DNA of 64,000 nt from Roseomonas sp. E05 (GTDB taxonomy: Bacteria; Pseudomonadota; Alphaproteobacteria; Acetobacterales; Acetobacteraceae). The stretch lies in contig NZ_JASIRT010000005.1 of NCBI RefSeq assembly GCF_030063475.1, positions 186,001 through 250,000 on the forward strand, read 5' to 3'. This document shows positions 46,574-54,518 of the stretch, piece by piece. Position 1 is the first letter of the stretch; each line of letters opens with the position of its first letter. Both the position numbers and the translations under genes were made by a program. The notes beneath the pieces are model-generated. The model saw only the letters and a list, made by a program, of their open reading frames with translations, was not told the DNA's origin and searched no databases.

Positions 46574-47793
46574 GCCAGGGCCGCCTCGCCGGGAGCCCGC
46601 TCCCGGCGGATCCGGCCGCCAGCCGTCCCCGGCTGGCGGTCGTCTCGGCCATCGGCATCGCCCAGATCCTCGCCTGGGGCAGCAGCTACTACCTTCTGGC
46701 CGTCCTCGCCGGACCGGTCGCCGCCGAGACCGGCTGGCCGCCCGGCTGGCTGATGGGCGCCCTCTCCATCGGCCTGCTCGTGTCCGGCCTCGTCTCGCCC
46801 CGCGTCGGGCACGTCATCGAGCGGCATGGCGGCCGGCCGGTGCTGGCCGCCAGCGCCGCCCTGCTCGCGCTGGGCCTGCTCGGGCTCGCCCTCGCGCCGG
46901 CCCTGCCGGTGTTCGTCGCCGCCTGGGTCGTCATCGGGCTCGGGATGGGGGCGGGCCTCTATGACCCCGCCTTCTCGGCGCTCGGGCGGCTCTACGGCGA
47001 GACGGCGCGCGCCGCCATCACGCAGGTCACCCTCTTCGGCGGCTTCGCCAGCACGGTCTGCTGGCCGCTCACCGCGTTCCTCGCCGCGCATCTCGGCTGG
47101 CGCGGCGCCTGCGCGGCCTATGCGGCGATCCATCTCGCCCTCGTGCTGCCCCTCTACCTGCTCGCCCTGCCGCGGGAGCAGGCGCGGGCGCCGCAGGCCT
47201 CCCCGGCGACCGGCCTGCCCCCGGGGCACCTGCGGCCGGAGCAGCGCCCCGCCTTCGTCCTGCTCGCCGCGGGATTCACGCTGGCCAACCTCATCATGAC
47301 GGTCATCGCCGTCCACCTCCTGGCGCTGCTCCAGTCGCAGGGGCTCGCCCTGGCCGCCGCGGTGGCGTTCGGCGCGCTGATCGGCCCCGCGCAGGTCGGC
47401 GGCCGGATCCTCGAGATGATGTTCGGGAAGAGGCTGCACCCCGTCTGGAGCCTGCTGGCCTCCTCGGTGCTGGTCGCGGCCGGCCTCGGCCTGCTGGTCG
47501 CCATGCCCGGCATCGCCGCCGCCTGCATCGTCTTCTACGGCATGGGCAGCGGGATCCGCTCCATCGCGCGCGGCACGGTGCCGCTGGCTCTCTTCGGGCG
47601 CGAGGGCTACGCCATCCTGATGGGCCGCCTCGCGCTGCCGTCGCTCCTCGCCACGGCGGCGGCGCCGATGGCCGGCGCCTGGCTGCTGGAATGGGCCGGG
47701 CCGACCGGAACGCTGGCGGCCCTGTTCGGGGCCTCAGTCCTCAACCTGGCCCTGGTGGTGCCCCTGGTGCCGCTGGCGCTCAGGCAGGGCTAG
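46570..47793 (+). CDS. MFS transporter, probable exporter of the PadR operon
   Basis: Twelve-segment major facilitator permease. The 407-residue product has paired halves: IGIAQILAWGSSYYLLAVLA at segment 1, the loop 2-3 signature RVGHVIERHGGRPVL, VVIGLGMGAGLYDPAFSALG at segment 4-5 and a second half from about residue 225. The AWGSSYY/GLYDPAFSALGRLYG pattern is shared with uncharacterised MFS proteins. It overlaps the flavoprotein gene by 4 bases (ATGA), so both are made together. Context suggests that it exports the product of the flavoprotein, analogous to ArsJ or ArsK in other arsenic operons, but it is not clearly either. Confidence 0.82.
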   Translation: MSQGRLAGSPLPADPAASRPRLAVVSAIGIAQILAWGSSYYLLAVLAGPVAAETGWPPGWLMGALSIGLLVSGLVSPRVGHVIERHGGRPVLAASAALLALGLLGLALAPALPVFVAAWVVIGLGMGAGLYDPAFSALGRLYGETARAAITQVTLFGGFASTVCWPLTAFLAAHLGWRGACAAYAAIHLALVLPLYLLALPREQARAPQASPATGLPPGHLRPEQRPAFVLLAAGFTLANLIMTVIAVHLLALLQSQGLALAAAVAFGALIGPAQVGGRILEMMFGKRLHPVWSLLASSVLVAAGLGLLVAMPGIAAACIVFYGMGSGIRSIARGTVPLALFGREGYAILMGRLALPSLLATAAAPMAGAWLLEWAGPTGTLAALFGASVLNLALVVPLVPLALRQG

Positions 47794-47798
47794 GTAGG

Positions 47799-47822
47799 GA
47801 GCCTGATCAGAAAGGGAGGCTC
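47799..47822 (+). terminator. Weak hairpin after the MFS gene
   Basis: GAGCCT and AGGCTC are inverted arms with a 12-base loop, 6 bases past the stop. There is no T-run. It separates two convergent MFS genes. Confidence 0.3.
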
Positions 47823-47883
47823 ACACCCCTTCACGGACATGGATTCGCGCTGGATCCAACGGCGGAGCGGCCTCGACTGTGCC

Positions 47884-49032
47884 CTATCCCTGCCGAGGAG
47901 GGGCGGCCTCTCCCATCCCCCAGAACATCGCTCCGCAGGCCATCGCGGCAAACAACGAGAGCGCGGTCCAGGCGTTGGCGCCGTCCAGCACGGCGCCGAA
48001 AAGCGGCGCGCCGAAGGTCTGGCCGACGGCAATCGCCAGGAACGGGATACCCAGCCCGAGGTCAGGCCGGTCTGGAAGAAGCATGATCCCCCGGATCAGC
48101 AGGACACCGCTGGAGATGATATAGGCGGCTCCGAACAGCGCCATCGCTGCGAAAGCGAGCGGCGGGGCCACTGCGGCGGCCATGAGCATCCCGTAGCAAA
48201 GGGCCATGCCGAGAAGCGCCATGCGGTGAATCGGACTGATCCCGAAGCGCGCGACGAGGATGCCGGCCGATGAGCCGGCGAGCCCACCGAGGCCCAGCGC
48301 GATCCAGGCGAGTGCGATGCGCGCTTCCGGGAAGCCGAACCCGTTGCGCAACAGGTCGGCGCCGAATGTCCAGATCGCGGTGCTTGATACGCCCATCAGG
48401 AAGGCGGTGGCGCACAGGCCGGCCAGGCCCGGTCTCGCCAGCGGCGGTGGCGCAGCGCCACCGGTCCCCCGTCCGGGCGAGCCTGCCGGCACCGCGAACC
48501 ATATCCAAGCCGTCACCGCCGCGCCAATCAGGGCGAACAGCATGTAGATCTCGCGCCAGGCCGCCGCGAAGGCCACCGCGACGGCACCGGAGAACACGAT
48601 TCCTGCCGCCGTGCCCGCATTGATCACCCCGTTCGCCCGCGGGCGGGCGTCCTCGTCAAATCCCCGCGCGACGGCCGCCGCAAGCGGCGGTGAGGTAAAG
48701 CCCGTACTGAGCCCGGCAAACGCGAGGGCAACCCCCAGCACCGGCACGGAAGGAGCAAGGGCGACGAGCCCCACGCCGGACGTCGCGACAAGGCCGGCGA
48801 GCGTGGCCATGGCCCGTTCCCCGAGCCTGGCGCCCGCGAGCGCGGCGAAGACAATGCCGGCGCAATATGCCGCGAAGGCGCCGCCACCGATCCACCCGGC
48901 CCCTGCCGCGCCGAGCGAAAGGTCCGCGCGGATCTGCGGCAGCAGGAGGCCATACGCAAAGCGGGCCAACCCATAGGACAAGGCCGTCAGAGCGAAGGCG
49001 GCGCCGACGAGATTGCCGCCCCCTTTCAGCAT
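47884..49032 (-). CDS. MFS transporter (YbfB-like), regulated by adjacent TetR
   Basis: Drug- or metabolite-exporting major facilitator protein. The 382-residue product has about twelve hydrophobic segments, with SYGLARFAYGLLLPQIRADL at the first segment, a pattern of the YbfB/MFS_1-like group, and LAGARLGERAM in the loop 2-3 position. ATG 49032 overlaps the TetR gene end by 7 bases (ATGCTGA), so the regulator and transporter are one transcript. The longer frame upstream reads through the tetR gene and is rejected. Its GC content and codon use look slightly lower than those of the neighbouring ars genes. Substrate unknown. Confidence 0.82.
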   Translation of the reverse strand: MLKGGGNLVGAAFALTALSYGLARFAYGLLLPQIRADLSLGAAGAGWIGGGAFAAYCAGIVFAALAGARLGERAMATLAGLVATSGVGLVALAPSVPVLGVALAFAGLSTGFTSPPLAAAVARGFDEDARPRANGVINAGTAAGIVFSGAVAVAFAAAWREIYMLFALIGAAVTAWIWFAVPAGSPGRGTGGAAPPPLARPGLAGLCATAFLMGVSSTAIWTFGADLLRNGFGFPEARIALAWIALGLGGLAGSSAGILVARFGISPIHRMALLGMALCYGMLMAAAVAPPLAFAAMALFGAAYIISSGVLLIRGIMLLPDRPDLGLGIPFLAIAVGQTFGAPLFGAVLDGANAWTALSLFAAMACGAMFWGMGEAAPPRQG

Positions 49033-49574
49033 GCGTTCCTCTTCGCCTCCTCGACCAGCGAAGCGGCGGCAGCCTTCGCCGCGTTGACCACCGAAAGATC
49101 GGCGACGCTCGCCGCCGCCGTCGCGCCCTCGAAAAGAAGCCAGATCTGCGTCGCGAGACTGTCGTCCTCTCGTCCGAGCGCCGCCTCCACGCGGGCGGCG
49201 ACCCTGCGGCGGAACGCGCTCTTCTGGCGGCGGACGAGATCGACGATCTCCTCGCTCGCGCCCGAATACTCGGCCCGGGCGCGCAGGAGCATGCAGCCTC
49301 GCGCGCCGTGCTCCTCCAGCCACTGCCGGAGCGTATCGAACAGGGCGGCCACGGCATCGGCGCCCTTTGCCGCGGCCTCGAGACGCTCCTCGAAGCGACG
49401 ATGCCGCTCCTCAAGGACGGCGAGGACCAGCCCCTCCTTGGAGCCGAAATGCTTGTAAAGCGTACGGGTGGAAGCGCCTGAGGGGGCCAGCACCTTGTCG
49501 ATGCCGGCGCCCCGGAAACAGTCGGCCTCAAAGGCGCTGGCGGCCCCCGAGACGATATCCGCTCGCTTGTCCAT
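49026..49574 (-). CDS. TetR-family transcriptional regulator
   Basis: Repressor probably controlling itself and the overlapping MFS gene. From ATG 49574 the product has 182 residues. The helix-turn-helix lies near residues 10-50 (DIVSGAASAFEADCFRGAGI, then GASTRTLYKHFGSKEGLV), the canonical TetR pattern. The rest is a helical ligand-binding domain with LRQWLEEHGARGCMLLRA. The operator candidate at 49584-49601 lies immediately upstream of the start. A GTG two codons earlier could also serve as start. The inducer cannot be predicted. Confidence 0.85.
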   Translation of the reverse strand: MDKRADIVSGAASAFEADCFRGAGIDKVLAPSGASTRTLYKHFGSKEGLVLAVLEERHRRFEERLEAAAKGADAVAALFDTLRQWLEEHGARGCMLLRARAEYSGASEEIVDLVRRQKSAFRRRVAARVEAALGREDDSLATQIWLLFEGATAAASVADLSVVNAAKAAAASLVEEAKRNAC

Positions 49575-49583
49575 GAACACAAT

Positions 49584-49601
49584 GTAAAGCGATCGTTGTA
49601 C
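49584..49601 (-). promoter_or_regulatory. Candidate TetR operator
   Basis: GTAAAGCGATCGTTGTAC is an imperfect 9+9 palindrome (7 of 9 pairs) centred on CGATCG, 9 bases before the tetR ATG. Length and position fit TetR autoregulation. Confidence 0.5.
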
Positions 49602-49664
49602 ATGACAAGCGGCCGTTGCCGGACGCCCGCTCTCCGCCCCTCCCCGCCATTCCCGACCGGGTTC

Positions 49665-50726
49665 TCAGCCTAGCGCCTCCTGGATCTCCCGCGCGGCGGA
49701 TCGCGCCGCGCGCGTCACCCCGGCGAGGGTGGCCGAGGCCATGCCGGTCCAGTCGCCGTAGCCGAGCAGCCAGAGCCGGGGCTCGCGGACGGACCGGCCG
49801 CCCCGGACGGCGACCCGCCCGTCCGGCTCCAGCACCCCGAGCGGGGCCAGGTGCTCCAGGGCGGGGCGGAAGCCGGTGCACCAGATGACCGCCTCCACGC
49901 GCGTCCTGCTCCCGTCCGGCCAGACCACGCCCTCCGGCTCGAAGCGGAGGAAGGGCCGGACGCTGCGCAGGGCCCCGCGGTCGCGCGCCTGCCGGACCGG
50001 CGGCACCATGACGATGTCACCCAGGCCGCCCCGCGAGGGCCCGGGGTCGCGGCCCTCCTGCTGCGCCCGGACGCGCTCGGTCGCCCGCTCGAACAGCACG
50101 CGGCCATCCACCTCGTCCGGCAGGAAGGTGGGCGGCTCCGGCGTGACCCAGGTCGCCTCCGCCACCTGCGACAGCTCGGCCAGGATCTGCGCCCCCGAGT
50201 TGCCGCCGCCCACTACGAGCACCCGCCGCCCCGCGAACTCGCCTGGCGCGCGGTAGGCGGAGGAGTGCAGCTGGCGCCCGCGGAACGTCCGGGCGCCTGG
50301 ATAGTCCGGGATGAAGGGACGGCCCGCGCCTCCCGTCGCGCTGACCACGGCCGCCGCCGTCCAGTTCCCCGCCGCCGTCCGGACCAGCAGCCGGTCCCCC
50401 GCGCGTCCGACGGCCTCCGCCCGGACCGGCCGCCGGACCGGCAGCCGGTAGCGTTCCTCGTAGGCGGCCAGGTAGGCGACGACGTGGTCCCGGCCGGGAT
50501 ATCCGCCGCCGGGCACGGGCGGCATCGGCCAGCCCGGCAGGGAGCTCCACTGGGCCGGGGAGAACAGGTGCAGGGACTCCCATGCCGAGGGCCAGGCGCC
50601 CCCCGGCCGCGGGCTTGCGTCCAGGATCTCGAAGTCGAGCCCCGCGCGGCGCAGGAAATAGCCGATGGCGAGGCCCGACTGGCCGCCGCCGATGACGACG
50701 ACCTGCCTGGCCTGGGTCTCCGCCAT
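49665..50726 (-). CDS. arsO: ArsO-like flavin-binding monooxygenase
   Basis: NAD(P)/FAD-dependent oxidoreductase of the kind often encoded in arsenic operons (ArsO), exact reaction unsettled. The 353-residue product has FAD loop [20 protein letters not shown] (about 9-28), NAD(P) loop [17 protein letters not shown] (about 167) and the FMO-type end [21 protein letters not shown] 50726 lies 9 bases after the acr3 stop at 50735, so this is the last gene of the operon. It is distinct from the flavoprotein at 45113: it has no CC pairs and is 130 residues shorter. Two flavoproteins in one arsenic region suggest different substrates. Confidence 0.82.
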   Translation of the reverse strand: MAETQARQVVVIGGGQSGLAIGYFLRRAGLDFEILDASPRPGGAWPSAWESLHLFSPAQWSSLPGWPMPPVPGGGYPGRDHVVAYLAAYEERYRLPVRRPVRAEAVGRAGDRLLVRTAAGNWTAAAVVSATGGAGRPFIPDYPGARTFRGRQLHSSAYRAPGEFAGRRVLVVGGGNSGAQILAELSQVAEATWVTPEPPTFLPDEVDGRVLFERATERVRAQQEGRDPGPSRGGLGDIVMVPPVRQARDRGALRSVRPFLRFEPEGVVWPDGSRTRVEAVIWCTGFRPALEHLAPLGVLEPDGRVAVRGGRSVREPRLWLLGYGDWTGMASATLAGVTRAARSAAREIQEALG

Positions 50727-50734
50727 CCGCGGGC

Positions 50735-51829
50735 CTAGCGGACCGCCGCCCGGCCCGCCCCGCGCTCGTACCAGGCGCGGCTGCGCATGACGATGTGGAC
50801 CACCGAGAGCATCACCGGCACCTCGACCAGCACGCCGACCACGGTGGCCAGCGCGGCGCCGGACTCGAAGCCGAACAGGCTGATCGCGGCCGCGACCGCC
50901 AGCTCGAAGAAGTTGCTGGCGCCGATCAGCGCGGAGGGCCCCGCGACGCTGTGCGCCGAGCCGCATTGCCGGTTCAGCAGGTAGGCGAGGCCCGCATTGG
51001 CATAGACCTGGATGAGGATGGGCACCGCGAGCAGCAGGATCACCAGCGGCTGCGCCAGGATCTGCTCGCCCTGGAAGCCGAAGAGCAGCACGAGGGTGGC
51101 GAGCAGCGCGACCAGCGAGACCGGGTGCAGCGCCTTCAGGACCCGCTGCAGGGCCGCCTCGCCGCCGGTGGCGAGCAGCGAGCGCCGCCAGAGCTGCGCC
51201 GCGATCACCGGCAGGATGATGTAGAGCACCACCGAGAGCAGCAGGGTGTCCCAGGGCACGGTGATGGCGGAGAGCCCGAGCAGCAGGCCGACCACCGGCG
51301 CGAAGGCCACCACCATGATGGCGTCGTTCAGCGCCACCTGGCTGAGCGTGAAGTTCGGCTCGCCCTCCGTCAGGCGGGACCAGACGAACACCATCGCCGT
51401 GCAGGGCGCCGCCGCCAGCAGGATGAGGCCGGCGATGTAGCTGTCGATCTGGTTCTCCGGCAGCCAGGGCCGGAACAGCCAGCCGATGAAGAGCCAGCCC
51501 AGCAGCGCCATGGAGAAGGGCTTCACCAGCCAGTTCACCCCGAGGGTCACGGCGATGCCGCGCCAGTGGCGCGTGACCTGGCCCATGGCGCCGAAGTCCA
51601 CCCGCAGCAGCATCGGCACGATCATCGCCCAGATGAGCAGGGCGACGGGGATGTTGACCTGCGCCACCTCCATGCGGCCGAGCGCCTGGAACGGCCCCGG
51701 CAGCACGGCGCCGAGCGCGATGCCCACGACGATGCAGAGCGCGACCCAGAGGGTCAGGTAGCGCTCGAAGCTGCCCATCGCCGCCCGGCGGCGCCGGAGG
51801 GCGGCCTCGCCCTCTGCCGAGGCGCTCAT
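50735..51829 (-). CDS. acr3: Arsenite efflux transporter ACR3
   Basis: Ten-segment carrier that pumps As(III) out of the cell using the membrane potential. The 364-residue product shows conserved ACR3 stretches: [36 protein letters not shown] and the essential Cys in [12 protein letters not shown], then ALNDAIMVV and [14 protein letters not shown]. Its start overlaps the glutaredoxin-type arsC stop by 4 bases (ATGA). It is the export step for arsenite produced by the two reductases upstream. The assignment is strong, as the family has few close relatives. Confidence 0.95.
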   Translation of the reverse strand: MSASAEGEAALRRRRAAMGSFERYLTLWVALCIVVGIALGAVLPGPFQALGRMEVAQVNIPVALLIWAMIVPMLLRVDFGAMGQVTRHWRGIAVTLGVNWLVKPFSMALLGWLFIGWLFRPWLPENQIDSYIAGLILLAAAPCTAMVFVWSRLTEGEPNFTLSQVALNDAIMVVAFAPVVGLLLGLSAITVPWDTLLLSVVLYIILPVIAAQLWRRSLLATGGEAALQRVLKALHPVSLVALLATLVLLFGFQGEQILAQPLVILLLAVPILIQVYANAGLAYLLNRQCGSAHSVAGPSALIGASNFFELAVAAAISLFGFESGAALATVVGVLVEVPVMLSVVHIVMRSRAWYERGAGRAAVR

Positions 51830-52263
51830 GCGACCTCTCCCTTGGAGACGCGCCGCCCGGCGGCGTCCACCACCGGCTCGCCGTCCTCCTTGGCGAAGGC
51901 GCCGCGCTGCGGGTTCGGCAGGATGTCGAGCACCGCCTCGGAGGGCCGGCAGAGCCTCACGCCCAGCGGGGTCACCACGATGGGCCGGTTGATGAGGATG
52001 GGGTGCGCCATCATGGCGTCGAGCAGCTGGTCGTCGGTCAGGGACGGGTCGCCGAGCCCGAGTTCCTGATAGGGCGTGCCCTTCTGGCGCAGGACGTCGC
52101 GCACCGGCACGCCCATGCGGCGGATCAGGCCGGCCAGCTCCGCGCGCGAGGGCGGGGTCCTGAGGTACTCGATGACCTCGGGCTCCTCGCCGCTGTTGCG
52201 GATCAGGGCCAGGACGTTGCGCGACGTCCCGCAGGCCGGGTTGTGGTAGATGGTGACGGTCAC
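51826..52263 (-). CDS. arsC: Arsenate reductase, glutaredoxin-dependent type
   Basis: Reduces arsenate to arsenite using glutathione/glutaredoxin. From GTG 52263 the product has 145 residues, close to the E. coli plasmid R773 enzyme (141). Catalytic Cys11 is in [13 protein letters not shown], and the arginines of the active site appear in [11 protein letters not shown] and the later RLCRPSE. The GTG overlaps the stop of the other reductase gene (GTGA); the longer frame upstream has no family features. A short tail ([12 protein letters not shown]) follows. Having this enzyme and a thioredoxin-type reductase in one operon gives two independent electron sources. Confidence 0.95.
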   Translation of the reverse strand: MTVTIYHNPACGTSRNVLALIRNSGEEPEVIEYLRTPPSRAELAGLIRRMGVPVRDVLRQKGTPYQELGLGDPSLTDDQLLDAMMAHPILINRPIVVTPLGVRLCRPSEAVLDILPNPQRGAFAKEDGEPVVDAAGRRVSKGEVA

Positions 52264-52784
52264 GATGCCTTCCCCTCGGCGGTGTCGGTTCTGAGGCGGC
52301 CGATCTCCTCGACCTTCCTGGTCAGCGCCAGGCGGTCGAGCGAGGCGATGGGCAGGCTCAGGAACAGCCTGATGCGGGTCTCCAGCGCGCGGAACGCCGC
52401 CCGGAAGGCGAGCATGCGCTCGGCCTCCGAGCCGTCCACGGCCGCCGGGTCCGGGATGCCCCAATGGGCGGTGACCGGCCGGCCGGGCCAGACCGGGCAG
52501 ACCTCGCCCGCCGCCTGGTCGCAGACGGTGAAGACGAAGTCCATCACCGGCGCGCCCGGCGCGGCGAACTCATCCCAGGACTTCGGGCGCAGACCTTCCG
52601 TGCGCATGCCCGGCTCGGCGAGCACCTTCAGGGCTTCCGGACGCACGGCGCCCCTGGGGAAGGAGCCCGCGCTGAAGCCGCGGAAACGGCCCCTGCCCCA
52701 GTGGTCCATGAGGCTCTCGGCCAGGATGGAGCGGGCGCTGTTGCCGGTGCACAGGAACAGCACGTTGTAGACGTGGTCGGCCAT
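52260..52784 (-). CDS. arsC: Arsenate reductase, thioredoxin-type (low-molecular-weight phosphatase fold)
   Basis: Reduces arsenate through a cysteine triad that is recharged by thioredoxin. The 174-residue product has the P-loop LCTGNSARS with Cys12, and Cys88 and Cys95 (VCDQAAGEVC), spaced by 7 as are Cys82 and Cys89 of the S. aureus pI258 enzyme. It is longer than that enzyme (about 131) by a C-terminal helical tail of about 35 residues (LDRLALTRKVEEIGRLRTD), a form often found in proteobacteria. It lies 10 bases after arsR. The stop overlaps the next arsC start. Confidence 0.93.
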   Translation of the reverse strand: MADHVYNVLFLCTGNSARSILAESLMDHWGRGRFRGFSAGSFPRGAVRPEALKVLAEPGMRTEGLRPKSWDEFAAPGAPVMDFVFTVCDQAAGEVCPVWPGRPVTAHWGIPDPAAVDGSEAERMLAFRAAFRALETRIRLFLSLPIASLDRLALTRKVEEIGRLRTDTAEGKAS

Positions 52785-52794
52785 GGCGGTGCCC

Positions 52795-53148
52795 TCAGGC
52801 GGCGGGGGTCTTGCGGGAGCGGGCGGCCGAGGCGGCCGGCTCGCAGGCGGGGGTGCAGCTTGCCTGCACGCCGCAGCAGTTCTCGGTCAGGTAGGCCACC
52901 AGCGCGTTCATCGCCGCCGGGGCCATGGCATAGATGATCTGGCGGCTGAGGCGGCGCTGCGTGACCAGCCCGGCATGCCGGAGCTGCTGGAGGTGGAAGG
53001 TCAGCGTCGAGGAGGGGGTCCCCAGCCGCTCGGCGATGGCGCCGGCGGGCAATCCCTCCGGACCCGCCTCCACGAGAAGCCGGTAGGCGGCGAGCCGGTG
53101 CTCATGGGCCAGCGCCCCCAGGGCCGCCGCAGCCTGTTTCGGCTCCAT
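52795..53148 (-). CDS. arsR: ArsR-family arsenic repressor
   Basis: Represses the ars operon until As(III) binds. The 117-residue product has a winged helix at about 5-80 (LGALAHEHRLAAYRLLVEAG, GTPSSTLTFHLQQLRHAGLV). The classical ELCVCDL site in the helix is missing. Cysteines are placed at the C terminus instead: Cys91-Cys92 and Cys98, Cys102 in ENCCGVQASCTPAC. This resembles ArsR proteins with C-terminal As(III) sites (as in Acidithiobacillus and Corynebacterium), in which vicinal Cys bind arsenic. ATG 53148 has GGAGGAG about 6 bases upstream. First gene of the operon arsR-arsC-arsC-acr3-arsO. Confidence 0.92.
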   Translation of the reverse strand: MEPKQAAAALGALAHEHRLAAYRLLVEAGPEGLPAGAIAERLGTPSSTLTFHLQQLRHAGLVTQRRLSRQIIYAMAPAAMNALVAYLTENCCGVQASCTPACEPAASAARSRKTPAA

Positions 53149-53164
53149 CCCAACTCCTCCACTC

Positions 53165-53220
53165 TTCGAGGAATATCGTATTATCAGGAGGCAAGCGGCA
53201 TCGCAACGTCCTTTCGAGGA
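53165..53220 (-). promoter_or_regulatory. ars operon promoter region with repeated TTCGAGGA boxes
   Basis: On the minus strand TTGCGA (53206-53201) and GATAAT (53185-53180) are 15 bases apart, about 30 bases before arsR. The 8-mer TTCGAGGA occurs at 53165-53172 and again at 53213-53220 on the plus strand, bracketing the promoter; these may be ArsR binding boxes. The AT-rich GAATATCGTATTATC between them is the typical region for ArsR operators. Confidence 0.45.
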
Positions 53221-53386
53221 TCATGGGACGGTCGCGCGATGCCCGGCCCGCCCGGCCCCCCCCTGCCCTGCCCCGGGGAGCAGGCGCGGAAAAGGCTCCC
53301 TGGCGGAGGAGAGAATCCCGCGCCCCCGCCGCGGCCCCTTATGATCAGCGCCGATGCCTCGGACAGGAAGGACGACCGGCCCCTTG

Positions 53387-53875
53387 ATGAACCCTCTCTC
53401 GCCCCTGTCGCGGCTTCTGGCGGCGCCGATGCGGCCGGGCCGCGTCTGCTGGATCGGGGTGCGCCCCGCCCGGCGGGAGCCGCTCGTGGCGCAGGCGGCG
53501 GCGCTCGATCCGGAGACCGGCCTGGCCGGTGACCGCTACAGCAGCCGCACCAACCGTGCGCGGCAGGTCACCCTCATCGGCGCCGAGGATCTGGCCGCGA
53601 TCGCCAGCTATCTGGGCCGCGAGACGGTCGGGCCGGAGCTTCTGCGGCGGAATGTCGTCGTCTCCGGCATCAACCTCCTGGCGCTGAAGGGCCAGCGGAT
53701 CAGGCTGGGAAGTGCGGTCCTGGAGGTGACGGGAGAATGCCAGCCCTGCTCGCGGATGGAAGTGATCCTGGGCATCGGCGGCTATAACGCCGTCCGCGGG
53801 CATGGCGGCATCACGGCGCGCATCCTGGCCGGCGGGGAGGCGCGCGTGGGCGATCGGGTGGCGCGGGCTGAGTGA
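53387..53875 (+). CDS. MOSC domain protein
   Basis: Small protein of the molybdenum cofactor sulfurase C-terminal (MOSC) family, which carries sulfur or works in Moco-dependent chemistry. The 162-residue product has IGVRPARREPLV, LAGDRYSSRTNRARQVTLIG and the conserved Cys in TGECQPCSRME. It ends with GHGGITARILAGGEARVGD, all family features. ATG 53387 is preferred; an in-frame start lies 33 bases upstream. It is divergent from arsR and unlikely to be part of the arsenic system. The exact role is unknown, as for most stand-alone MOSC proteins. Confidence 0.87.
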   Translation: MNPLSPLSRLLAAPMRPGRVCWIGVRPARREPLVAQAAALDPETGLAGDRYSSRTNRARQVTLIGAEDLAAIASYLGRETVGPELLRRNVVVSGINLLALKGQRIRLGSAVLEVTGECQPCSRMEVILGIGGYNAVRGHGGITARILAGGEARVGDRVARAE

Positions 53876-54044
53876 AACCGCATGGCGGCGGCCATCCCCG
53901 GCTTCGGTGCCGGGCAGGGGCTCGGCCCGCGCCGGCACCGAAGGCCGGAAGTCCAGCCTCGCAGGAAATCCGACTTCCCGCTTTCGCCCCTCTGCATTCT
54001 CCGGTGAGGCAGGCCCGGCCTTCCGTTATACAACCGCTGCGTTC

Positions 54045-54296
54045 ATGGAGAGCCCTCGCTTGAAGCCGCTTCTGTTCCTTCTCACCGCCATGGCGGTGGC
54101 CTGCGCCACTCCGGCCCTGGCGCGCGACAAGGCCGCCGGGGAGGCCGCACGCGCCGCCGCCCAGCACCGCCCGCCCTCCCCCGCGCGCCTGGCGCAGCAG
54201 GAGCGGATGCGCAGCTGCAACGCCACCGCGCGCAGCCAGAACCTGCATGGCGCGCCCCGCAAGGAGTTCATGCGTGGCTGCCTGCGCAAGCACTGA
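54045..54296 (+). CDS. PsiF-repeat secreted protein
   Basis: Small periplasmic protein of the PsiF family (phosphate-starvation-inducible in E. coli; function unknown). The 83-residue product has a signal peptide (LKPLLFLLTAMAVACATPALA, outline; cleavage near residue 27). A single PsiF repeat near the C terminus is RMRSCNATARSQNLHGA and FMRGCLRKH, with the two conserved cysteines and the N-L-x-G-x-x-R-x-x-F-M pattern. Between them lies an Ala/Arg-rich linker. ATG 54045 is the first in frame and starts the signal peptide. A degenerate family A repeat follows the stop. Confidence 0.8.
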   Translation: MESPRLKPLLFLLTAMAVACATPALARDKAAGEAARAAAQHRPPSPARLAQQERMRSCNATARSQNLHGAPRKEFMRGCLRKH

Positions 54297-54299
54297 AGG

Positions 54300-54435
54300 C
54301 CGGGGAAAGATTCCCCGGTCAACCCTTATGGGTCTGACCCATCTTCCTTTTGCCATTCTGGCGCTGCGCTTCCCGCCCACGCCGGAACTGACAGAAGAAA
54401 GAAGGGGGTCTGGGGGAATTCATTCCCCCAGCCTT
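54300..54435. repeat. Family A paired repeat, copy 7 (left arm decayed)
   Basis: The right arm (54391-54435) is intact: GAAAGAAGGGGG, TCTGG-linked core GGGGGAATTCATTCCCCC, AGCCTTT. The left arm (54300-54352) is diverged: CCGGGGAAAGATTCCCCGG remains palindromic, followed by CCCATCTTCCTTTTG. The spacer retains GGAACTGACAG, as in copies 3 and 6. It lies between two same-strand genes. Confidence 0.75.
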
Positions 54436-54518
54436 TCCCCGGCCTTTCTGCGGCCTGCTTGCCTTGCGCTGCCCTGCGGCTCTACCCAGCGCGGCGACAC
54501 GCCAAGGCAGCACAGGCC

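Noticed and set aside
47884-49323. A 479-residue version of the MFS gene
   Set aside because: The first 97 residues read through the tetR gene in another frame; the conserved MFS start is at 49032, in the ATGCTGA overlap.
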